Below are positions 1-8,750 of a stretch of DNA of 64,000 bases, one piece after another; within the stretch, counting starts at the first letter, position 1, and each line of letters begins with the position of its first letter. The stretch is from contig JAAVBC010000017.1 of the NCBI GenBank assembly GCA_014803765.1, forward strand, positions 62,001 through 126,000. The letters are read 5' to 3'. Source of the stretch: Bacteroides sp. (lineage in GTDB: Bacteria > Bacteroidota > Bacteroidia > Bacteroidales > Muribaculaceae). A program made the translations under genes and the position numbers. The notes beneath the pieces were generated by a model. That model made no database searches, was not told the DNA's origin, and saw only the letters and a list, made by a program, of their open reading frames with translations.

Positions 1-52
1 AACGGGCGATGGTATACTAACGTCACCTGTTGGCAATGGCAGATTCTGCAGT

Positions 53-67
53 CTCCTACAGTAGGAG
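53..67. repeat. short perfect palindrome
   Basis: CTCCTAC and GTAGGAG form 7-bp arms around a single A. It lies beyond the leftward promoter and hairpin at 104-252, so it could be an operator or part of a leader for a gene left of the window. Function is not known from the sequence. Confidence 0.3.
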
Positions 68-103
68 CATAGAAATAATTTTAGAACGAAGCAATAAGAT
101 GAG

Positions 104-137
104 AAAAAAGTGCGAGCCTCACGGTCCGCACTTTTTT
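104..137 (-). terminator. intrinsic terminator or attenuator hairpin
   Basis: On the minus strand an 11-bp stem (AAAAAAGTGCG with CGCACTTTTTT) encloses a 12-nt loop containing GACCGTGAGG, and the 3' arm supplies a run of six T. It lies about 65 nt after the predicted start of the leftward transcript (promoter 210-252). It could therefore end a small RNA of about 100 nt, or act as an attenuator for a gene left of the window. The loop is shared with the hairpin at 263-292. Confidence 0.55.
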
Positions 138-175
138 AGTAAATTCAACAAAACAATTAATGTTCTACATAACAT
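119..175 (-). other. possible 18-residue leader peptide ORF
   Basis: An ATG at 175 on the minus strand opens an 18-codon frame, MLCRTLIVLLNLLKKCGP, whose TGA stop falls inside the loop of the hairpin at 104-137. Six of 18 residues are leucine. It lies just after the predicted promoter at 210-252, the arrangement expected for a leader peptide with an attenuator. An ORF this short can easily occur by chance, and no clear ribosome binding site is visible. Confidence 0.2.
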
Positions 176-209
176 CTCAAATGAAAAAGTCTACATTACT
201 TTTATGGCA

Positions 210-252
210 CAAAAGTAATAAAGAATCATGTCAGAACCTAAATACCTTACAC
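210..252 (-). promoter_or_regulatory. leftward promoter with shared operator element
   Basis: On the minus strand GTGTAAGGTATTT (252 to 240) is followed by the -7 box TACTTTTG (217 to 210). The element and its spacing to the -7 box match the promoters ahead of parA (15344-15386) and mobA (17719-17761). It lies after the end of the tra operon and drives transcription towards position 1, so its target is a small RNA here or a gene outside the window. Confidence 0.6.
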
Positions 253-262
253 AAAAAACAAA

Positions 263-292
263 ACAGATACAAACCTCACGGTCTATATCTGT
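263..292 (-). terminator. terminator of the transfer operon
   Basis: On the minus strand ACAGATA and TATCTGT form a 7-bp stem around a 16-nt loop containing GACCGTGAGG, followed by a T-rich tract. It lies about 90 bases after the stop codon of the coupling protein gene and is the likely end of the tra transcript. Its loop shares ten bases with the hairpin at 104-137. Confidence 0.55.
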
Positions 293-382
293 CTGCGAGA
301 ACATTTACTTGCCTTTAAATACTCTCAGGTCTATTACCATCATTAATTTCAATATTAACTTAAACGATCAACCAATGAAAAT

Positions 383-2692
383 TCATCCTTTATTAAGAAG
401 TTCACGAATCATATTGTCAACCTCTTCATTTATCCGTTTGAAATTGCGGTTAAGCATTATCTCCTTCTCCCGCTCATTGTCGAAAGCATATATCTTAGGC
501 AAATCAACATATTTTGATTCTTCCTCTTTGATACGTTGCATATCAAAATGAGTCTTACAAAAATATTTAGAGGTTTTGAACTCTTCTGACTGCTCAATAT
601 TGAAGGTCTGCAGGGAAGATAAATCTGTTTGCGTAAAATCTCTGGCAGCCTGACCTGCAAGCCAACCTGTAGCCATGTCAGCAATTTTGGCTGCCGGCAC
701 CAGATAATCCATTTTTTCAGAAATAGAAGTTGAGACCTTTTGATCATTGATAGTGATGGAAGTCGAAGTCTGCTTTGCTTTTCCGAAAATATCATTCTGT
801 GCCCATTCCAGAGTTTCTTTATTTCGCGCTGCGCCCATGAAGATGTTACCACATGTAGTGATTATCTTCTGCATACCTACCTTGCCATAGTCGGCTTCCA
901 ATTGTGGCAACTCCTGAAACCCAAGAGTGACGGCAACCTTATTACTTCGAGCCGTACCGATAAGACGATCTATTTTGTGGAAGTACAATGTAGGCAACTC
1001 GTCAACGATAATACTGACAGGCAGATTCCCTCGTGAGTTTACTCGCGTTATCAGTCGATTAAGGATTAGAGCGTTCAACGAACCGATTACTTGCTCCTTC
1101 TCCGGATCATTTGCAATAACGAGATATGATGGATTTTTGGGATCAGAAATTTTTAAATCAAAATCATCCGCGGAGAACACCCAATAAGCTTCAGGAGAAA
1201 CGAGTCGGGCTGCGTTGACACGCAACGTTCCGACCATACCTTCCAACTGATCGTTAGCCTTGTTCTTGTGTGCAGAAGCAAATGGAGCCATCAGGGAAGA
1301 AATTTTATCATCCTGCATAAGAATTTCAAAAACTTCATCGTAAGGTCTGCCTAAGAAAGAAAGGACATGAGGCATGTCCGAAAATTCACCCGTTATTGTA
1401 TCCGGTTCAACTTCATTACCATTTTCATCCTCATACCAACTACGAGTGATGTTTACTTCATTTCCCTGAAAGTCGATATAACTAAAACCATTCAGATCTA
1501 CGAACAGCCCATCTTCATCAGTTGATATATTTTTACCGGTCTTGTCTATAAAATTCAGTATAACGTTGCCCTTATTATCTAACGCAACCAAGTTATTCCA
1601 TCCCCGTATATTAACTTCCAATTTTCTATCCTTACATTGAATGAACCGTTTAAGTTTTTTACCATTACGGAATCCGACAGGATGAAAATTAACAAAGAAG
1701 TAAATAATTGCAGCAAGGAAGTTCTCCGCTGAATTGGTGAAGAAAGCTTCAGAACCCCCTTTCTTTTCTCCACCTCCTTTATTCAAAGAGGCTAAAAGTG
1801 TAGCTGCTGTTTCGGAAGCTGCTGCCAAGTCCGGGATATACTTACTCTGAATAGGATTCACTCGAGATGAGTATTCAACATCAGTAAAGTTTACAATTCT
1901 AAATCCGCAATTCTCCGGGAGTCTCCCATATCTGCGATTCTTGCAATATTGATAGAATAGAGTTTTGCCGAGAGTAGGAAACTTGTAGTCATAGACCATC
2001 ATTGCAAAGCCCTTTCGAGAGTGCTGCCGGATAAAAGGGTCAATAATACCGAAAGATTTACCCGAACCCGGAGTGCCCACAACGATTGTGCCTCGGAACG
2101 GATTGATGATATTGATCCAACCTTTGTTCATTTTTCTTTTGAAATAGTAGAGCATAGGAATATTGACAGAATACTCATTCTCCACTAATTCCCGGGTTTG
2201 TTCAAAAGATTCATTCTCAAAATTGAATCTATCTTCTCCGACTTTATGATTGTAATATCTGGCAATGGCATCCAAACCTTGCTGTATAAGCATAGTTCCA
2301 AGAATAGAGCATATTGCATACAGCGCTCTATTTGTGGGAATACCGAAAAGCTGACCTCGTATCGGTGTCGAATGAAAAACAAAACAAAAGATAATAAAGA
2401 CAGCCCCAATTATCAAGGGATATATCACCATTGTCTTTAAATTGAATTTCAAGGACTTTTTGGCGGTCGTGCCGGTAGCCACAATGCAAATACAGACAAG
2501 CTCACATATTTTACACCCTGCAACTGTATTAAAAATCTTGAATCTTTCCAATAATTTCAAAAGGAAAGCAGCAATAGCATTATCGGAGGATATGGGTATA
2601 TTGACAATCATTTCGATTATCAAAAATACCCATATGCACGACCGAAAATAATTATAGATCTGTTGTTGCTCCCTGGTCTCTTCAAAAGCCAT
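383..2692 (-). CDS. type IV coupling protein (VirD4/TraG-type ATPase)
   Basis: This 769-residue protein is the last gene of the tra operon. Hydrophobic segments in the first 150 residues should anchor it in the inner membrane. A Walker A motif, GTPGSGKS, lies near residue 205, and a Walker B-like SIIVDELPTLY lies in the C-terminal half. These are the marks of the coupling ATPases that bring the relaxase-DNA complex to the secretion channel. A poorly conserved insert rich in D, G and N (roughly residues 360-440) interrupts the ATPase core. In CTnDOT-type elements the equivalent protein, MobC, is encoded with the mob genes, whereas here it closes the tra operon, 13 bases after the TraO-like gene. 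The family call is secure; the exact subfamily is not. Confidence 0.9.
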   Translation of the reverse strand: MAFEETREQQQIYNYFRSCIWVFLIIEMIVNIPISSDNAIAAFLLKLLERFKIFNTVAGCKICELVCICIVATGTTAKKSLKFNLKTMVIYPLIIGAVFIIFCFVFHSTPIRGQLFGIPTNRALYAICSILGTMLIQQGLDAIARYYNHKVGEDRFNFENESFEQTRELVENEYSVNIPMLYYFKRKMNKGWINIINPFRGTIVVGTPGSGKSFGIIDPFIRQHSRKGFAMMVYDYKFPTLGKTLFYQYCKNRRYGRLPENCGFRIVNFTDVEYSSRVNPIQSKYIPDLAAASETAATLLASLNKGGGEKKGGSEAFFTNSAENFLAAIIYFFVNFHPVGFRNGKKLKRFIQCKDRKLEVNIRGWNNLVALDNKGNVILNFIDKTGKNISTDEDGLFVDLNGFSYIDFQGNEVNITRSWYEDENGNEVEPDTITGEFSDMPHVLSFLGRPYDEVFEILMQDDKISSLMAPFASAHKNKANDQLEGMVGTLRVNAARLVSPEAYWVFSADDFDLKISDPKNPSYLVIANDPEKEQVIGSLNALILNRLITRVNSRGNLPVSIIVDELPTLYFHKIDRLIGTARSNKVAVTLGFQELPQLEADYGKVGMQKIITTCGNIFMGAARNKETLEWAQNDIFGKAKQTSTSITINDQKVSTSISEKMDYLVPAAKIADMATGWLAGQAARDFTQTDLSSLQTFNIEQSEEFKTSKYFCKTHFDMQRIKEEESKYVDLPKIYAFDNEREKEIMLNRNFKRINEEVDNMIRELLNKG

Positions 2693-2705
2693 AACATCTA
2701 TTAAA

Positions 2706-3185
2706 TTAGAAAGGGATCTTAATGCCTATCAGACCTCCGGATCTGAAAGTGTCACCATGAAGAAAGTTGACTGTATTTTTCTGACGTATTGACAGCGCCC
2801 AGTTGTTGCGGAACACATATTCATATTCAAATCCGAGTTCAAAGCCGAAGAAATATTTCTTTTCGACAAGACCTGTTTGAAGTCCTCCAAGAGCTTTAAA
2901 TGAACCATTTTTGAATTTTGCCAAACGATGTTTATAGAGGACTCCGCCATCCCAAAACCAACCCTTCCAAAAGTTATGGCATACAGGTGTGCGCCAATGA
3001 TCGCCCGCTTCCCCATATACTTCAATAGCACTGTTTGTAGTGAGAGGATGTTCGTAACCTATGGTTGCATCCAAAGTATAAGGAGCCATTATGCCGACAT
3101 TAACAGTCAGATGCTGATCGCCTTCTCCTGCTTTTGCCATAACAAAGCCGATAATGAAAGCTGAAAGAATAATTAAACGTTTCAT
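2706..3185 (-). CDS. TraO-like outer membrane protein
   Basis: This 159-residue protein has an N-terminal signal peptide (MKRLIILSAFIIGFVMAKAG) and then alternating hydrophobic strands with aromatic residues, ending GGLIGIKIPF. That is the pattern of a small outer membrane beta-barrel with a C-terminal phenylalanine. Its place after traN and its size fit TraO of Bacteroides conjugative transposons, an outer membrane component of the transfer apparatus. The motif GYEHPLTTNSAIEVYGEAG is typical of such barrels. The assignment rests mainly on operon position and barrel character. Confidence 0.7.
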   Translation of the reverse strand: MKRLIILSAFIIGFVMAKAGEGDQHLTVNVGIMAPYTLDATIGYEHPLTTNSAIEVYGEAGDHWRTPVCHNFWKGWFWDGGVLYKHRLAKFKNGSFKALGGLQTGLVEKKYFFGFELGFEYEYVFRNNWALSIRQKNTVNFLHGDTFRSGGLIGIKIPF

Positions 3186-3246
3186 AATTCTTATATTAAA
3201 TATATAAATATATATTTACATAAATAAAATACAATATATTTATGTA

Positions 3247-4425
3247 TTACTGACGTGATTTTCCCAACATCTTATTAATTGTGTTGTTAGCTCCGTCATA
3301 CGCAGTCTGCAAACGATCGAGAGACACATTCAACTCGGAGATTTCGTTCTGCATCTTACTTACTTTTGAATTGGAAGATTCAAGCTCCGTGAGCAGATTG
3401 GAGTTTTCTTTAAGAAGAGTCTTTATGCGTTTGTTGAGAGAAGTAACACTCTTTTCAAGCTCTGCATTCTTTTTCAGAATTGATTCATCCTGAACCGTGA
3501 CTGTTGTAGATTCCACTTTTGTTTTACCGGACTTATCATTGATTCGGTAAGGGACATACTTAACCTTGGCATTCTTTTCAGCTTTAGAGATATCGAAGCC
3601 GTCAGCATGAAGGATATCGTCATATTCAAGATTCAGAGTGATTGTGCGCCCGCTTATCTGCTTCTCGGAAATAGTGATGTTGACAACCTTTTCATTCGGG
3701 AATGTGAGTTTGTCAAGCACCATCACCTGACGATAGGATTTCTTAAAACGTGGAGCGTCATTCAGCATGAAGACAGGGGAGAGCTGAATAGTCTGAGAAT
3801 TTGTAGCCTTACTCTCTTTTTTATCATTGAGCGAGACATTGATTTCATCAATATCATACTCAATGTTGGTGCAGTTCTCCAGACCGAAGTCTATAAAGAA
3901 GTAGTCTCCGATAGAGTAAACGTTAAAGATAGAACCCTTAATACCATTGGACTTTGTACGGATATTGTTAAACTTTCTCTTTGTACCGTAGATAGCCCAT
4001 GCGAAACGAGCCATATCTGATTCAGGCATGGAAACCTCCGGATTATTGTATGCCTGAGTCTGATCGTATTGCACATTGAAGATGCTGTTAGCACACATCG
4101 GTTTGGAGTCATACAGGACATCATACTGAGCGATATGGCGTTCTCCGATAAGGGTAATTGTGCCAAGAAACTCCTTGTTCCAGTAGCTATGGGAATCAAT
4201 AGAGTCCGGATTTGCGGGTTTGATACGAACCATGTTGTCTGCACACTGATTGCCGATAATACGGTCAGTGGATATATCAACCATCTTCAAGTTCTCAGGC
4301 ATGATAATGTGTGTTGTCACGTCCGAGTTCACGCGTATTACATTGCGGTTTTGAGCCTGTGCGAAAGATGCACTAAGCAGGAGCGCCCCAAATAAGACGC
4401 ATTTAGGTTTCATTTTTAAATTCAT
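3247..4425 (-). CDS. traN: conjugative transposon protein TraN (DUF4138)
   Basis: This 392-residue protein has a signal peptide (LFGALLLSASFAQAQ) and then a conserved domain with VIRVNSDVTTHIIMPENLKMVDIST and GERHIAQYDVLYDS. This matches TraN/DUF4138, the VirB9-like protein of Bacteroides transfer systems. The last 70 residues (about 322-392) are rich in K, E, L and S and predict a coiled coil, which is longer than I expect for the family and could mediate contact with TraM or the outer membrane. An alternative start is the methionine at residue 5 (4413). It lies between traM and the TraO-like gene in the usual order. Confidence 0.85.
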   Translation of the reverse strand: MNLKMKPKCVLFGALLLSASFAQAQNRNVIRVNSDVTTHIIMPENLKMVDISTDRIIGNQCADNMVRIKPANPDSIDSHSYWNKEFLGTITLIGERHIAQYDVLYDSKPMCANSIFNVQYDQTQAYNNPEVSMPESDMARFAWAIYGTKRKFNNIRTKSNGIKGSIFNVYSIGDYFFIDFGLENCTNIEYDIDEINVSLNDKKESKATNSQTIQLSPVFMLNDAPRFKKSYRQVMVLDKLTFPNEKVVNITISEKQISGRTITLNLEYDDILHADGFDISKAEKNAKVKYVPYRINDKSGKTKVESTTVTVQDESILKKNAELEKSVTSLNKRIKTLLKENSNLLTELESSNSKVSKMQNEISELNVSLDRLQTAYDGANNTINKMLGKSRQ

Positions 4426-4458
4426 TGGTGTTTTAAATTATTGATTATAGATTGATAA

Positions 4459-5646
4459 TTAGCGAGATTCTTCTGAATTTATAAGATAGATGATAGAGCT
4501 GTACTTGATTTTTGCTCTATTCTTGCGTATGTTTGCGCTGATTGCCGAAGATGCGGAGTTATAGATATTCTGCAACGCCTGAAGCGCAATAGCCTCTCCC
4601 GATATCCCGCTTCCGTAGCCACTTGTGCCTGAATCAAACTGAATGCTTTGCTGAGCCACATTTGCGCCGGCTTCTTTCATAAAATCGCGAAAGGCAGATT
4701 CAGGTACATAAAATCCCTCCATCCCATCATTATCAAAAACTGAAAGATCGACTTTGATAAACTTATTCCCTATAAGAATAGAATTGATAGAAGCTTTGAC
4801 ACGTTGCTGACCGAAGCCCTTGACAGTACCGTAAAGATAGGTGCCTTTAGGGAGTGTTATGCCTTTAATCGTTACTGCGTCCAAAAGTTTGAAGCGCAAT
4901 CTTGTTCCCTCATGAGCCTTGGTAGTCTTATCAATCATGGCTCTGATAAGGGGAGAGTTATTTCCGGAAGACGATTCCGTGACTGTATTGAATTTATCCG
5001 CATTTGTTTCTTGCGATTTCAATACGAGGTTCGGTCTGTTTCTTTCCCTTTCGATTTTCTGAATCTCTGCAATTGAATCTCTGCGTCTTTGTGCAATAAG
5101 TTCTTCCCGGTCCTCTTGATTGCGGGAGCCATATAGTAATTGATTCAGACGGTTCTGATCCTCCCATCTCTGCAACTGATCTGAATAATCCGGGCTACTC
5201 TGATAAGATGATTGTCCTACTGAATTACCGCTGTTGCCGGAGTTGCCATAGGAATTGATATGCTTGCGCGATTCTGCCAGAGATTTACGCATTTCTTCCA
5301 ATTCCTTCTGTTGTCTGATACGGTCTGCTTCTTCTGCATCAATTCTGTTTAATTCATCCTCTGAATAGCCATGTTCAATAATCTCGGCTTCTTCAACCTC
5401 CTGACCCAACGCGCCGACGGCAGTATAATTCTCATCATCATCTCCATACCTATTCTGCATAGCGCCCATCTTATCATTTTCATCATGAAGATAAGGGTCG
5501 GGAAGGTTGGCATTTATCTGATCGGTCGGTACTATATTTTCTTCCTCGGATGAAAACATACCGGAAACGAAATAGATTATTCCGCATAATGGAAGAAATA
5601 CGATGAGCGGAAGTACATACTTCGGTTGACGAAAGTTAATTTTCAT
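4459..5646 (-). CDS. traM: conjugative transposon protein TraM
   Basis: This 395-residue protein has one membrane segment at about residues 12-28 (LPLIVFLPLCGIIYFVSGMF). A long acidic, Q/R/N-rich low-complexity linker follows (about 30-220), with repeated NSGNSGNS. A compact C-terminal domain contains KLLDAVTIKGITLPKGTYLYGTVKGFGQQRVK. This layout is that of TraM, a VirB10-like protein that spans the periplasm and links inner and outer membrane parts of the channel. The gene sits between traL-like and traN in the expected order, and its stop is 33 bases from the traN start. Confidence 0.85.
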   Translation of the reverse strand: MKINFRQPKYVLPLIVFLPLCGIIYFVSGMFSSEEENIVPTDQINANLPDPYLHDENDKMGAMQNRYGDDDENYTAVGALGQEVEEAEIIEHGYSEDELNRIDAEEADRIRQQKELEEMRKSLAESRKHINSYGNSGNSGNSVGQSSYQSSPDYSDQLQRWEDQNRLNQLLYGSRNQEDREELIAQRRRDSIAEIQKIERERNRPNLVLKSQETNADKFNTVTESSSGNNSPLIRAMIDKTTKAHEGTRLRFKLLDAVTIKGITLPKGTYLYGTVKGFGQQRVKASINSILIGNKFIKVDLSVFDNDGMEGFYVPESAFRDFMKEAGANVAQQSIQFDSGTSGYGSGISGEAIALQALQNIYNSASSAISANIRKNRAKIKYSSIIYLINSEESR

Positions 5647-5651
5647 GATGT

Positions 5652-6128
5652 TTATTTTAAAGTGTTGACAATAATTTTCAATTGCTTATGTTTTCTGATA
5701 ATCTCAAGAGAATCCTTATGGCTTTTTTGAGGAAGAGCAATTAATGAATCCAATTGTTTGCGGATTTTTCCTCCATCATAAATCAATTGCGCCATTTCCT
5801 TACTATGCTTTTCTTTTACGGACTGAATAGCCTGAAATTGATTAAGTGGTTGGTCGACTCTTTGAAGAGATTTGATACTTTTATCAATTTGATTCATTGA
5901 ATCTGCAGGTTGTCCGGAAAATATTGAGAGTATCAGAATGAGGGAAAAAGCAAAGGTTGTGATTCCGAAGAATTGTTTCGGGTGATTTCTTGCCCACCTG
6001 TTCATCAGCCGTTTCCTTGGTTCCCATCTCAAAAATTGATATAATTTATTGAGGTAATAGCTCGCAACATCTCCTATCTTGCTGAAAAAGAAATCAGACT
6101 TTTTTCCACTCTTCTTTATGGACCGCAT
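5652..6128 (-). CDS. TraL-like small membrane protein
   Basis: From the ATG at 6128 this gives 158 residues. A longer frame to 6164 would overlap traK, so the internal methionine (MRSIKKSGKKSD) is preferred. The N-terminal half is basic, a membrane segment lies near residues 67-85 (FFGITTFAFSLILILSIF), and the C-terminal half is helical and rich in Q, K and L. Size, single membrane span and position between traK and traM match TraL of Bacteroides conjugative transposons. I see no catalytic motif. Confidence 0.65.
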   Translation of the reverse strand: MRSIKKSGKKSDFFFSKIGDVASYYLNKLYQFLRWEPRKRLMNRWARNHPKQFFGITTFAFSLILILSIFSGQPADSMNQIDKSIKSLQRVDQPLNQFQAIQSVKEKHSKEMAQLIYDGGKIRKQLDSLIALPQKSHKDSLEIIRKHKQLKIIVNTLK

Positions 6129-6138
6129 AATATTTGAT

Positions 6139-6735
6139 TTAATAACGTAAATCCTTGTTCTCAATAGTTCTCCAGTTGGTTATCAAAAGACCATGAGGAT
6201 TATTTCGTGAACGGGGCACATTCTCGACATATCCGGTTGTCACCATACTTCGGCGCTGATCCCGCGATCTTCTCTTAATCTTTTGAGTTCCATAATATGT
6301 AAATTCCTTTGTCTCATGATTAAGTGTTATGGAATCACATTTCAATATGCATACTGCAGAAGAAGAAACAAGATCCGAGAAAAATCCTTTTTCCTGTAAT
6401 GCTTCTTTCTGTTTAAGTGCTGTGGCGTCCGCCATATACATAGCTTTCCCCAAAGTCCATTTTATGTAATCATCATCAGGAGGAAGATTGAAGAAGTACT
6501 GGTGGAATAATTGTATATGGGCTTTCGCCTCCATCTCAAAATTGGCTTCCTGTTCTGCGCGTTCTGCGAGAAAGGGAATGTCACCATCCAAGACATAGAT
6601 TTGATTGCGCTCGGAGTTTACCATTTCCAAAGATTTCCATATAGTAAAACCGCATATCGCCACGCAACCCACAACGGTAATGATTACCGTTGTAAGTGCG
6701 AGGCGGGTTTTCTGCTCTAAAGATTGTATTATCAT
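6139..6735 (-). CDS. traK: conjugative transposon protein TraK (VirB8-like)
   Basis: This 198-residue protein has one N-terminal membrane segment (about residues 13-33) followed by a periplasmic domain. The family-typical stretch ERNQIYVLDGDIPFLAERAEQ and the later ITLNHETKEFTYYGTQKIKRRS identify TraK. The family is thought to be the VirB8-like inner membrane component that helps nucleate the channel. It is encoded between traJ and the TraL-like gene, with 17 bases separating it from traJ. Confidence 0.85.
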   Translation of the reverse strand: MIIQSLEQKTRLALTTVIITVVGCVAICGFTIWKSLEMVNSERNQIYVLDGDIPFLAERAEQEANFEMEAKAHIQLFHQYFFNLPPDDDYIKWTLGKAMYMADATALKQKEALQEKGFFSDLVSSSAVCILKCDSITLNHETKEFTYYGTQKIKRRSRDQRRSMVTTGYVENVPRSRNNPHGLLITNWRTIENKDLRY

Positions 6736-6752
6736 AATTATTTACCGTAAAA

Positions 6753-8012
6753 TTATTGGTCGTTTTTAGGTTTCTGTCCGGACAGACCTCTATGTCTTCC
6801 CCTGTCATACCTCTCTCCTAAAGTAGTATTTTGTGCTATTGAACTTACGACTCCCGCACCTTGATGCATAGTTCCCACTACCTGTGTGCCGAATTTAGCT
6901 GTTCCTGTAGCAGCTCCCCAAGCTCCACCAATAGCACCACCAGCAGCACTCGCTCCTGCGCTGGCAACAACCGTTCCGACACCACCTGCACCGGCTCCGG
7001 CACTCGAACTAACACCGCCGGGTATTAACCAAGACGCAACCTCAGGTACAAATTTCAACATGAACGCACCGATAAGTAACCCTACAACAAACATACAGGT
7101 AGTTCCGATACCTTGCACACCCAAGGCAAGAATTGACTCCCAAGAATTGTTTGCACTCACATTTCCTGTTAGTTGCAAATAAGCCTCTTCATCCTGCAAT
7201 ATAAAGTAATTGATAACACTTCCGGCATAATAAATAACCGCATAAGCCACAAATCCCCAAAGCGACAAAGAAACATATTTCGATAACCATTGACTCCATG
7301 CATTTCTAAATGGGGGTGCCAGAGATAACGCAAACATTATCGGGCAAAAAGCAGCCAAAATTGACTTGAAACACATCTGAGCTATAATAATTCCATAAAT
7401 AGAAAGCTGGAATATCACTAAACCGATGAAGCGGATAACATCATTAATAACCTCACTTATCTTCGATTCTACTATAAAAGTAGCACGTTTCAAATTGTTG
7501 TTAATCGAATCTCCTAAATGAGACACACTATAAATGATTTCCTGTACGGCATTGGCATCCTCTCCTATTTCCTGAACTTTCTGAGCTTCAGCGATGGAAT
7601 CCTGGGCTGCACGTAATTTATCAAGATACTTTCCTTGTAATTCAGCAACGAGAAGTTGATGCTTTGCAATTTCATCAAATTTATTTTCAGCCATAGCCTG
7701 TGTCTTCTGCTGGAAATAACTTCCTATATAGTTTAGCTCGCCCACAATCCATCCACTTTGCGAGATACAAATAGCAATAATTACTATTCTCAAAATTTTT
7801 AAAACATCTATAGGTCTTCTCCCAAGTATCATGGGAAAACATTCAGCTAAGCCAACTCCCATTGCTAAGGTAACTCCAAGGTTTCTCGCCAATATGGTGA
7901 AGTCAAATGTCAATGGACTAATATCCATTCCGGTAAGAAGAACTTGTAATGCCTTATCTAATGCAGGCAACCCCATTGTACAAAGGGATGATAAAACTTC
8001 ATTCAGTATCAT
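6753..8012 (-). CDS. traJ: conjugative transposon protein TraJ (VirB6-like)
   Basis: This 419-residue polytopic membrane protein has hydrophobic segments around residues 36-60, 68-90, 193-260 and 295-330, with a charged helical loop between (about 95-185). Its position and topology match TraJ, the VirB6-like channel component. The C-terminal 90 residues are almost entirely Gly, Ala, Ser and Val (SSSAGAGAGGVGTVVASAGA) and end in a basic tail, GRHRGLSGQKPKNDQ. This low-complexity tail creates a proline/alanine-rich shadow frame on the other strand. It is followed by traK and preceded by a small secreted protein gene only two bases away. Confidence 0.85.
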   Translation of the reverse strand: MILNEVLSSLCTMGLPALDKALQVLLTGMDISPLTFDFTILARNLGVTLAMGVGLAECFPMILGRRPIDVLKILRIVIIAICISQSGWIVGELNYIGSYFQQKTQAMAENKFDEIAKHQLLVAELQGKYLDKLRAAQDSIAEAQKVQEIGEDANAVQEIIYSVSHLGDSINNNLKRATFIVESKISEVINDVIRFIGLVIFQLSIYGIIIAQMCFKSILAAFCPIMFALSLAPPFRNAWSQWLSKYVSLSLWGFVAYAVIYYAGSVINYFILQDEEAYLQLTGNVSANNSWESILALGVQGIGTTCMFVVGLLIGAFMLKFVPEVASWLIPGGVSSSAGAGAGGVGTVVASAGASAAGGAIGGAWGAATGTAKFGTQVVGTMHQGAGVVSSIAQNTTLGERYDRGRHRGLSGQKPKNDQ

Positions 8013-8014
8013 AG

Positions 8015-8683
8015 TTATTTATCATATAGTGATTTTGCCAAAGCTGCCAAAATTGCAGCTCGACCTACAAGTTTGTTCATAGCCTCTTTATTATCCTCAT
8101 ATCCCTGTTGTCGGCGAGAATTGGACAACTCATTTCCCGGACCGCTCTTATGCAAATATTCTATATTTGCGCAAAGAATGTCATTATCCTTGATTATTTC
8201 CTGAATCTGCCATTGCATTTTGCCCTTGCTATAATGAATACATAATGTCAAGGCATCTGATATCTTGTTCTGCATATCATTAAAGATATCCTGATACATG
8301 GGATAAATGAGGTCAACCATTCGGTCTGCCTGTTTAAGCTGATCTTCTTCCCATAGTGGTTTTAATCGAGCTTCTTCCTCTTTAGTTCGATCATGTATTC
8401 TAAATAGTAAAGTTTCTATCTCCGCCCGTACAGGTGATAGCTGCCCCACATTTGATTTACTGACGTCATAACCTTTACCAAAAATACCACCTGTTGCTCC
8501 GGAATAGTTTTTATGAAAAAGATGAAAATAGAAATTAGGAGAAAATTTCCATTCTCCATTTTCGATCGAAGTCCATATTTTATTCAGCTCTTCATCATGA
8601 TAAGTCATATCAACTATCTGAGCCTTACACATTAAGCTTGCCAAAAGTAAACTTGATGTGATTATATATTTATATATTTCCAT
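8015..8683 (-). CDS. secreted conjugation-operon protein of unknown function
   Basis: This 222-residue protein has a signal peptide (IITSSLLLASLMCKAQ) and a helical body rich in E, K and D with few hydrophobic runs. It lies two bases upstream of traJ and is presumably translated with it. The position immediately ahead of the VirB6-like gene is often held by a secreted VirB5-like or lipoprotein partner in type IV secretion operons, but no domain is recognised here. The AT-rich gap upstream (8684-8750) has no obvious promoter. Confidence 0.7.
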   Translation of the reverse strand: MEIYKYIITSSLLLASLMCKAQIVDMTYHDEELNKIWTSIENGEWKFSPNFYFHLFHKNYSGATGGIFGKGYDVSKSNVGQLSPVRAEIETLLFRIHDRTKEEEARLKPLWEEDQLKQADRMVDLIYPMYQDIFNDMQNKISDALTLCIHYSKGKMQWQIQEIIKDNDILCANIEYLHKSGPGNELSNSRRQQGYEDNKEAMNKLVGRAAILAALAKSLYDK

Positions 8684-8750
8684 AAATACTATATTTATAT
8701 AATTATATATTTATATATTATTAATAATACTGGGCGGTATTGCTGCTTGA

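Noticed and set aside
30..551. Plus-strand frames at the left edge
   Set aside because: They cross the terminator hairpins and the end of the coupling protein gene and show no protein-like pattern.
6886..7182. Plus-strand proline/alanine-rich frame
   Set aside because: It is the complement of the Gly/Ala-rich TraJ tail and has no independent signals.
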